The position numbers and the translations under genes were made by a program. Shown piece by piece: positions 24,188 to 33,200 of a stretch of DNA of 64,000 nt. Positions within the stretch are counted from its first letter, which is position 1; each line of letters starts with the position of its first letter. The stretch comes from UBA1413 sp037447215 (lineage in GTDB: Bacteria > Bacteroidota > Bacteroidia > Bacteroidales > Prolixibacteraceae). The notes under the pieces were generated by a model. The model was not told where the DNA came from, did not search any database, and saw only the letters and a program-made list of their open reading frames with translations. Location: assembly GCA_037447215.1 (NCBI GenBank), contig JBBIHB010000012.1:28023-92022 (forward strand), in the 5' to 3' direction.

Positions 24188-25435
24188 ATGCGGTTCGTTA
24201 CATTTTTCAGCGAAAACCTGAAGATATCCCTGAGTTCAATCCGGTCAAACCTGCTCAGGACAATACTAACAGTATTAATCATCGCAGTAGGGATAACTGC
24301 CCTGGTTGGAATCCTGACGGCCATCGATTCGATTAAAAAATCGATAACAAAAGAATTTACTTTCATGGGAGCAAATACTTTCACCATCACCAGCCGTGGG
24401 ATGAGGGTACAAGTAGGAAACCAGCAAATACGTACCCGGAATTATTCTTATGTATCCTTTTATCAGGCCCACCAGTTCAAAGAGCAATTTGAGTTTCCGG
24501 CTCAGGTATCTGTATCGGTTTATGCAACGGGGAATGCCACACTGAAAAGAGGTTCGCTGAAAACTAACCCCAATATCGGGGTCAGAGGGATCGACGAGAA
24601 TTATCTGTTTACTGCAGGTTACGAAATTGATCGGGGAAGGAATTTCAGCGCTGATGAAATACTTGGCGCCCGCAATGTTGCTTTGATCAGCGACCAGGTA
24701 GCCCGGTTGCTTTTTCCGGGAGGCGAGAATCCGCTGGAAAAGGAATTGTCGGTGGGCAGCGGAAGATACCGGGTGGTAGGGATTCTGAAATCTAAAGGAG
24801 GTGGTTTTGGCAGCGGTGGCGACCTCATCTGCTTTATTCCTTACAGCAATGCCCGTGTATTTTTTTCCAGGCCCATGATGAATTTTGAGGTTCAGGTAAA
24901 ACCCGAAACTACCGAACTGGTCGAAGCTGCAGTTGGTGAAGCCGAAGGCAGGTTCAGGATCATCAGGGGATTAGCTCCCTCCGATGAAACCGATTTCAAC
25001 ATCAATAAAAGCGATAATCTGGTCAATATCCTGCTCGACAACATCCGGAACATTACCCTCGTTGCAACCGTTATCGGTATTATTACCCTGTTTGGGGCTG
25101 CTATTGGATTAATGAATATTATGCTGGTTTCGGTAACCGAGCGTACACGTGAAATAGGAATCCGAAAAGCCATCGGGGCTAAGGCCAAAACTGTGCGGCA
25201 GCAGTTTCTGATGGAAGCCATTGTTATTGGCCAAATTGGCGGAGTGGTGGGAATCACCCTTGGAATAGCAATGGGAAACATGGTTTCCATCCTTATTGGC
25301 AGTACTTTTATTGTTCCCTGGTTGTGGATTATTACGGGAGTAATACTCTGTTTCCTGGTTGGGATTTTTTCGGGATATTACCCGGCTGTTAAAGCTGCAA
25401 GGCTTGATCCAATCGAGGCCCTGCGCTATGAATAA
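24188..25435 (+). CDS. ABC transporter permease, MacB/FtsX type
   Basis: A 415-residue permease with the MacB layout: an N-terminal membrane helix (ILTVLIIAVGITALVGIL), a periplasmic domain of about 220 residues, and three C-terminal helices. The cytoplasmic coupling segment VTERTREIGIRKAIGAKAK follows the second helix, and the end is AARLDPIEALRYE, the classic family C-terminus. MacB-type complexes use ATP to work on periplasmic substrates such as lipoproteins, toxins or peptides; they do not form a channel. No ATPase or membrane-fusion gene is next to it, so partners lie elsewhere. Confidence 0.94.
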   Translation: MRFVTFFSENLKISLSSIRSNLLRTILTVLIIAVGITALVGILTAIDSIKKSITKEFTFMGANTFTITSRGMRVQVGNQQIRTRNYSYVSFYQAHQFKEQFEFPAQVSVSVYATGNATLKRGSLKTNPNIGVRGIDENYLFTAGYEIDRGRNFSADEILGARNVALISDQVARLLFPGGENPLEKELSVGSGRYRVVGILKSKGGGFGSGGDLICFIPYSNARVFFSRPMMNFEVQVKPETTELVEAAVGEAEGRFRIIRGLAPSDETDFNINKSDNLVNILLDNIRNITLVATVIGIITLFGAAIGLMNIMLVSVTERTREIGIRKAIGAKAKTVRQQFLMEAIVIGQIGGVVGITLGIAMGNMVSILIGSTFIVPWLWIITGVILCFLVGIFSGYYPAVKAARLDPIEALRYE

Positions 25436-25437
25436 AA

Positions 25438-25460
25438 AAAGGGGCGAATCTCGCCCCTTT
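25438..25460. terminator. Bidirectional terminator between the permease gene and gap
   Basis: A 10-bp perfect stem, AAAGGGGCGA and TCGCCCCTTT, with a 3-base loop. Read on the minus strand it is followed by a run of T (after the gap stop); read on the plus strand it ends the permease message. It fits exactly the 47 bases between two converging genes. Confidence 0.9.
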
Positions 25461-25482
25461 AAATATGTTAAATTTTTTCAGA

Positions 25483-26489
25483 TTACTTTACAGTATCCAT
25501 ATATTCAATCAGTTCAACCACTTTAACTGAGTATCCCCATTCATTGTCGTACCACGAAACCACTTTAACAAAATTATCATTGAGACCAATGCCAGCGCCT
25601 GCATCAAAAATTGATGTCCTTGCATCGCCAAGGAAGTCATTCGAAACCACTGCGTCTTCAGTGTAACCCAGGATACCTTTCAGTTCTCCTTCGGCAGCTG
25701 CTTTCATGGCTGCACAGATTTCCTTATAGCTGGCGGGTTTTTCGAGGCGGCAGGTGAGGTCAACTACCGAAACGTTGGGCGTAGGAACTCGGAATGCCAT
25801 ACCTGTAAGTTTTCCATTGAGAGATGGAATAACTTTACCTACTGCTTTGGCTGCACCGGTCGATGAAGGGATAATGTTCTGTGCTGCTCCGCGTCCACCT
25901 CGCCAGTCTTTCTTCGAAGGGCCGTCAACTGTTTTCTGTGTGGCTGTTGTAGCATGTACGGTTGTCATCAAACCTTCAAGAATGCCGAAATTGTCGTGTA
26001 ATACTTTGGCAATCGGTGCCAGGCAGTTGGTAGTACATGATGCATTCGATACAAAATTCATTTCGTTGGTGTATGATTTGTGATTTACACCCATTACAAA
26101 CATTGGCGTATCATCTTTCGATGGGGCAGTCATCACCACTTTTTTGGCGCCTGCATCGAGGTGAGCCTGAGTTTTGGCTTTATCGAGGAACAAACCGGTG
26201 GCTTCAACCACATATTCAGCACCAACTTCGTCCCATCTCAGGTCTGCCGGATTGGCAACAGAGGTTACCCTGATTTTTTTTCCGTTAACTACCAGCATCC
26301 CATCTTCAACTGCAACATCACCTTTAAAAAGGCCGTGAGTTGAGTCATAATCAGCATGTATGCAATATAATCCACATCAAGCAGGTCGTTGATCCCTACA
26401 ACTTCGATGTTTTCTTTTGCTACGGCTACACGGAAAACCAACCTTCCGATACGTCCGAATCCATTAATACCAATTTTAATCTTCGACAT
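25483..26489 (-). pseudogene. gap: Glyceraldehyde-3-phosphate dehydrogenase gene with a one-base frameshift
   Basis: GAPDH oxidises glyceraldehyde 3-phosphate with NAD+ and phosphate in glycolysis. Frame 1 starts at 26489 (SKIKIGINGFGRIGRLVFR, the NAD-binding Rossmann start) and stays correct to ...DYIAYML. From 26349 the next frame continues with YDSTHGLFKGDVAVEDG and runs to the stop at 25483. One base is missing near 26350-26352. The rest is intact: catalytic Cys in SNASCTTNCLAP, MTTVHATTATQ, and the C-terminal WYDNEWGYSVKVVELI. Rejoined, the protein would be about 335 residues, the normal length. A sequencing or assembly error is as likely as a real mutation. Confidence 0.93.
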
Positions 26490-26547
26490 AGTTGAAACTT
26501 TTTAGTGATTATTCTTTTTACAAAGAAAACAATATTAATTAAGACCG

Positions 26548-26585
26548 TCAAAGTCAATTACATACTTTTAGAATTTTGACTTTGA
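26548..26585. repeat. Perfect 10-bp inverted repeat upstream of gap
   Basis: TCAAAGTCAA (26548-26557) and TTGACTTTGA (26576-26585) form a perfect inverted repeat with an 18-base spacer, 59 bases ahead of the gap start. The arm nearest gap reads TTGACTTTGA on the minus strand and may overlap the promoter, since TGACTTTG is one base from the -7 consensus. It could be a regulator site; there is no T-run, so it does not look like a terminator. Confidence 0.5.
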
Positions 26586-26651
26586 AGTTTAAGATTTTTT
26601 TAATAACAAAGCAGGCATATATAATATAATGGTATTTTCTTCAAATGAAAT

Positions 26652-26843
26652 TTAGTTACCGGTTATATCACTGGAGCTGTTTTTTATTGCCAACATGTAA
26701 CTGCTCTCCCCATTTGGGTGGGTTGGGGCTTGTATCTGTTGTGAATAAGCCGGACAATTACAGGTGCGGCACGATATGGATATAGCTACCAGGAAAGCGA
26801 GCGTAAGCAAAAACAGGGAGTATCTGATCACAATCCTCATCAT
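26652..26843 (-). CDS. Small putative lipoprotein (63 residues)
   Basis: A short minus-strand frame starts MMRIVIRYSLFLLTLAFLVA, a positively charged then hydrophobic signal, and reaches a Cys at residue 25 in ISISCRTCNCPAYS, which could be lipidated. The Cys-rich CxxCxCPAYS motif resembles small Bacteroidota envelope proteins, but I do not recognise a named family. The rest is polar (SQQIQAPTHPNGESSY). It lies upstream of gap in the same direction with no clear promoter. The alternative is a chance frame; signal-like composition favours a real gene. Confidence 0.5.
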   Translation of the reverse strand: MMRIVIRYSLFLLTLAFLVAISISCRTCNCPAYSQQIQAPTHPNGESSYMLAIKNSSSDITGN

Positions 26844-27216
26844 GAATATCGTTAAATGTGAAAATTTTTTGAAAATTCTTTAACCATGAACGCAATTCTT
26901 CAAAAAAACGTATATTTGACCTTCGGTTTTATAAGCGTAAGAACCGTAAATTATTGATTTAATGAAGTAATTAACAATACAGAAGAAATAATTGAACCAT
27001 AAAAAGTGAAAATGTTGGAAAAAACAGTGTTTTTTAATATGCTTGTATTGAAAAAGCCCGATATTTATGTATTTGTATGTTGTACATTGCATGGAATTTT
27101 ATTACGTTTGCATTGATATCTGAATAAACTAAAGACAAAAGTGTCTGAAAAATTTGATAAATGAATTATAAATCAAAATCAATCAATCAATTAAGTTCAA
27201 TTAAAAGCAAGTTGCT
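26844..27216. other. Intergenic region upstream of the giant secreted protein (373 bases)
   Basis: AT-rich DNA holding the promoter at 27080-27110 for the giant gene. A second plus-strand TATATTTG box is at 26911-26918, without a clear -33. The leader from 27117 to 27216 is about 100 bases with an AATCAAATCAATCAATCAAT-like A/T/C-rich stretch just before the ATG. I see no convincing gene here. Confidence 0.55.
27080..27110 (+). promoter_or_regulatory. Promoter of the giant SprB-like gene
   Basis: A -33 TTG (27080-27082), 20-base spacer and -7 TACGTTTG (27103-27110) match the Bacteroidota promoter well. The predicted start is near 27117, leaving a 100-base untranslated leader, long compared with most genes in this window. 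Confidence 0.65.
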
Positions 27217-30200
27217 ATGAAAAAATTTACTAGAAATTTCTTGCTCGGAGAACACAGTATTGCACGGTTTCTTCGAAAAATTGGCTTAAGCCTGGTTGTA
27301 CTTCTGTGGACTTTTATGGCATTCGCTCAGGAAGCACAGTCTACATACGAGGTTTGGGCTAAAAATGCCACATTCTGTTATCAGGAAGATAACATGTATG
27401 AGGTGGATGTTACGATGAAGGATTTCATTAGCATCCACGAATTCGAGTTGAAGTTGAATTTCAACGGGACTCAGTTTAAATTTGAAGGTCTGCAAGGGGT
27501 TCATCCCCAACTGGCAGGTTTGACTCCGTCAGTTTCAGGGAACGTTATTACCTTGAAATGGACTACCGCCTCTACTCCGGTGACCATTGATGCTTCCAAT
27601 AATGCAGTTGGGGGTATTCCGGTATTTACCCTCAAATTTTCGATGAATAATACACCTTTCGTTTATTTAGCAAACAGTGTGTATTCATTCACGAATGCTT
27701 TAACCTGGAATACCGCAGATTCTAACTTCCGGAATACTGCTACTCAGGCTCCGATCAGAACTTTTGCATTGACAAACGGCTCATTACAGGTTAACCAGCA
27801 GTGGCAAAATGTAACTGTGTCTATTGATGCAGCTGTTTGCTTTGGTAAAAACGCTGTGGCAACCGTTACATCGCCCGCAAATGCAACAGGTATGCAATAT
27901 GCATTTAACGACCAGGTAACTTTTACAGCAAACCCTTCAACCAATATTATCTCACCTGCTGTTAACCAGACTGTAGTTGTTAGAAATGGCGGTTGTGTCT
28001 CTTATATAAAAACGTTTGATGTTGAGGGTCCTGCTGCTGTAACATTTACGACTGCTCAAACCGTGAGTGTAAATTGTCCTGGTGGCAATGGTGATATTGA
28101 GATTTTTGCCCAGGGTGGCACTAAGCCATATACTTATTTTGTGGTTCCTGAGAACATGTGGAGCCAATTCATTAACGAATTATGGTATAGCAACAATCAG
28201 AATATTGTTAATTCATTCAAATCATCAGTTAATGTATTCCAAAAACCTGCAGGGAATTATTACGTTGCTGTGCAGGATGCGAAGGGTTGTGTTAATTTGT
28301 TTCCATGGTGGAGTAACAATTTTTACGAAAACTGGAAAATTGTTAACGTTGATGACGGACTGACCCCATTTACCCCGACGACCAGTTTTACTAATGCGAC
28401 CTGTAACAATAACGATGGTAGGATTAATGTTTCCATGACCGGCGGTACACCTTTCAATAATGGTTACAATATTTATGTCAATAATGTTTATGTTGCCAGA
28501 GCTACTTCTCGCAATTGGACAAATCTTGCTCCTGGTACGTATAATATAATGTTCCAGGACGCCAACGGATGTTCCTGGTCGCAAAGCTTTACCATAACCA
28601 GGCCTGCCCCTATAACCTTCGACATTGTTTGGACAGATACCGGCTGCCAGCAGGCTCGCGGTACACTCCGTCTTGTTGAAAGTTCCATTAAAGGTGGAAC
28701 CGGTGCCCTTGCCAATTGGAAATGGCAATACACTACAGATCCCGAATGGAAAGATGCAAGCAAAATGGTTACCGTACACGGAGCTCTTACAGTGGCAACC
28801 GGAATCAAAGCCGGGGTTTACTATGTCCGTGCGCTTGATGAAACTGGCTGCGTTGGTTATTGGAAAAATGCACAGGGTGATGACGCTGTCAAAATTCTTG
28901 ATACTGACTTTGTTATTGATGTAGTACCCATAAATTGTTACGGTGGTACAACCACTGCAACAGTAACACTAAAAACCGGAAGTGGCAACCATGAAGTGGT
29001 TTACAGAATGAATGGTGGTGAATGGAGAACCTCTGGAACATTTAACATAGCTTCATTCGAAGGTGTTTCCACTACTGTGCTATTCGAAGCATGGGACAAG
29101 ACTGTTAATTGTGTGGTAAGCTGGAATAGGGAAATTAAACAGCCAACACAAATCTCTGCTTATATTGTCCCTCATCTTACATTACCTCCATCGTGCCCTA
29201 CCGGAACGGATGGTAACCTGGTTGTACAGGTTAGTGGTGGTACGCCATGGTTAACTTCAAACAACGTTGCACAGTATGAATACAAAATAAACGAAGGTGC
29301 CTGGAGAAGGGATAATGCAATGTACACTTTCCTGATAGACAATAAAATGCATAAAATTTTTATCAGGGATAAAAATGGTTGCCAGACCCAGTTATGGTTC
29401 GATTTCCCCAATTTCCAGAATAAGATTTCATTTAAAGATACCATCCGGACACAATGCCCGATGGATAAAGTCAATCTGTTTAACGGGTATGCCGAAGAAT
29501 GTGACGAATCTGCTTTCGGTTTCTGTTTAAATGGTATTGATATGGACCTTGCCTACTTCAATGTATGGGAAAGCCAATGGCATGGTATTCCGCTGGAGCA
29601 TTTCCTTAGCGCTGCCCATAAGAGCCAATATCTTCCTTTGGTAAAATCATGGCTCACTTCATTAGGGTTTACCGAATTTGATGTGGATGCATTGATTGCT
29701 GAAATTATGACCTGGGGCAATGACCTCAGCAAGCTTCCTGAAATGCTCGAAACGCTCGACATTGAAGCTTATGGTTTGGGTGACCTTACAACTGCAACGG
29801 TGGAGAAACTTATTGAATGGATGTCGAGCATGAATTTCATGTATCGTTACTGGACTTCGGACAAGGGTTGGAAAACTGCGGTGACTCAGGGTATGCAGCA
29901 TTTAAGACACCCAATGCTTTACATTTCGTCTCAATACAGCACTGCAGCTGAAATTTATCAGCATGGCCAGATAGTAAACCACACATCTTCGTTTGGGGCT
30001 GGTACCTATTACATAGTAGCACGCGATGAATTCGGCTGCTATTCAAATGTTGAGAAACTTGTAATAATCGAGCCTAAAAAACTTGAAGTTACTTTGGCTG
30101 TAGAAGCTGCAGGATGTTTTGGGGCTACTGATGGCGGTATTATAATTTCTGCCAAAAATGGCAGCAACATTGCGATACCTGGCACACCATTTTCTAATCC

Positions 30201-33200
30201 GACATTGCAATATACTGTTGTAAACAATCCGGCTATTTTCAATGTGCCAAACTGGTTTGCCGGACAGGTTACCTGGTTACCGCTCGATTCTAATCCAAAA
30301 ACTTTAACTGTTCAAGCCGGAACCTATCATGTGGCGGTTCGCGACTATTGTGCCATTAATCAACCTGAACTTATAGTAATCAAAAGCGTCGTAGTTAATG
30401 GTGCCAACGAATTGAAGCTCAACAGGTCGTTGGTTGGACTGAAACATATAACCTGTAATGTTTCAGGAAAAACTCCATCGAACGACGGTCAGATTTTGAT
30501 CCCACAGGCTGCTGTAACCGGTGGTTTTGGTGGTTATTCATTTGAATTGGTAAAAGGTTCATGGAAGAGAACAAACACAACCGGAAGTTTTACTGCACTT
30601 GAAGCAGGAGTTTATACCCTTACCATAACTGACAGTAAAGGTTGTTATGCCATTGAAACCTTCACCATTACACAGACTGCTCCATTGAAGCTCGAAACAG
30701 TGGTCGCTTATCCTTCCTGTTTCGATCAGCACGATGGGTTTATCCGTTACCATATTTTCGGGGGAACGGCACCATTCTTTGAAACTACAAACAATGTTGG
30801 ACAGTTTGAGAATGTTACCCAGATTCCGGATAATCGTTGGGTAAAAGTCGAAACTACTGGCCCGAGTGTAAATGCTGTAAAAATTGGTGATTATTGGGCT
30901 TTTGACCGCAGGGTACGTAATGGTCAATATGAAATTTATATCAAAGATTCGAATGGTTGTATTTTTGGCCCTGTTAAGATTCAGGTTTTCCAACCCGCAC
31001 AGTTAGGTTTGGCTAAAGCCCTTTCGACTGCTGCACGTTGTGCTGCACAGAATGGTCTGGTTGCCGGAACAACTACTGGCGGTTCCATTACTGTTCAGCC
31101 CAGAGGTGGTTGGTCAAGCGCTACCGATAACTTCCAATATTACATTGAGGTAAGGGCAAAAGGTTCGAATACGGTCATTGCTTCTACTACCCAGGGTGTT
31201 GCTGGTGATTTTACAATTCCCAACTTAGGCGCTGGTACATATGTTGTTAAAGTATGGGAATACAACCCAACGAGCGGATTGTGGACAAAACCGATTATCA
31301 CTGACCCGTTATATTTCTCTAAGATTGCTCAATATGCTAGCCAATTGCCTTATCAGAATCCTGATGTGACAACCTGTTTCCATCAGCAGGAAATTGTTGT
31401 GGCTGGTCCGACACCAATTGAGTACAACGTAGCATTTAATCGGGTGGTATGTCGTAATTCTGCTACCGGTTCAATCGTAATATCCAATGTTACCGGTGGC
31501 ACCGGCAACTATCAGTTTGCAATTTCAGGACCTGTTGGTTCTGGTTATACCGCAAATCCGCTTACCACTCCTGCTGCATGGATAACTCCTACTCCGGCCA
31601 ATGCGAAAGGTTATACATTTGATAAGCTTATCCATGGACATTATAACATTTACCTGCGCGATGCCAATGGTTGTACTATCTTCCGTGAATCTGGCGAGGT
31701 TAACAACGTAGATACCCTTACTGTAAATATGAAGCTAGTTAACAATGCTGTTTGCTTCCAGGGTAATGGTAAATTTGAAGTTGTTGCTGCCGGTGGTGTT
31801 CCTGGATATAGATATGCTGTCACCGATAATACCTATGATTTCAATACATTGGGCGCATCTGGTTTAACCTGGCAAGACTCACCGGTATTTGAAAGACGGG
31901 CGGGCGTATGGGTCGGTTATGTAAGAGACGCCAATGGATGTATCCAGGGAGGCCCAACCACTTTAGCTGGAGTAGTAATCCCACAGCACAGGGTAACTGT
32001 ACTTCAGCCTGCAAAGGTTACTTCCAATCCTTTGACCAGTACTGATGCAACCTGTTACAACGCTGCTACCGGTAGAATAAATGTTACTGGTTTGGCTGGT
32101 GGCAATGGTGGAAGATATTCTGCAAAAGTAACTGGTTTGGACTTTGAGGGTAAGCCGGTTGATAGGTCTTATGTTGCTGCATCGGTTACTTCAACATCAA
32201 TGACACTTGATGGTCTTAAAGCAAGTACCAACAAACCAAGTACAGCTACTTTAACCGATGCTGACAGATATAAAGTTGTATTATACGATAACTCAGGTTG
32301 TGAATCAGATCCGATCTATATTGCTGTTCACCAACCTGAAGTATTCCAGATTGTGATCAAAGCAAAACAGGATGCATTTGTATGCAACCAGGATAAAGCT
32401 GGTCTGTTCGATATTATCGTAGCTAAAGGTGGTACTCCGTTTGCTATCGACGCCAACAATAAAGGAATCTTTGAATACAGATGGGAAGCTTATACTTCTG
32501 CTGGTGTGAAAGTTGATTCACTTACCGGAAATTGGGGTTTCACCTCAACCTTCTTAGGTTATGCTAATCTTCGTTATGTTGTTACGGCAAGGGATAAAAA
32601 CGGATGTACAGCAGTTGACGAAACATTTGTTAAAGCGCCTGCTCCTGTAGTTATTACCGAAATTAAAGATATTACCTGTTTCGGCGCAACTATGGCTTCA
32701 GCCCGCATAACTGTATCCGGAGAGCCAGGGCGCACATTCCAGGTACGTCACCTGAGGTTTGCCGGTAATACCGACTACCTGCCATGGAGTGACTGGTCAG
32801 CACAATTCAGTACCTCTATCGAGCTCAATACATTCTTATATGGAGATGGAAATGAGAAAGATGGTCACTATAAATTCCAGGTACGCGACAACAGGGGATG
32901 TGTTTCTGAAATCAAAACTATGACTTTCGTTCCTGTACAGCATCAACTTGCCATTATCAGCAGCATTACCACAAATGGTGAATGTACCCAGCAGGGAACT
33001 GTTACAGTTACTGGTGGAACGCCACCATACTCGGTCTTTGTTAATAATCAGTTATTAAGGACAGGTGTGTTATCCAATGTACCGGTAACCTTAACGATGC
33101 CATCGGGAACAAATGTTATTAGGATTGTTGATTTCAATGAATGTGTGCGTAATACTACCGTCACTGTTGTTGCTAATCCGGTTGTAAGGAATGATGCAGT

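Noticed and set aside
25483..26489. Programmed frameshifting in gap
   Set aside because: No slippery heptamer or downstream pseudoknot is visible at the break, and gap genes are not known to use it.
26880..27092. A 70-codon minus-strand frame in the region ahead of the giant gene
   Set aside because: AT-rich, aromatic-rich product (HCFFQHFHFLWFNYFFC) without family match; it overlaps the promoter of the giant gene.
28225..28808. Long antisense frames (184 and 106 codons) inside the giant gene
   Set aside because: They are shadows of the repeat-coding strand; the plus-strand product has domains and a sorting signal, theirs has none.
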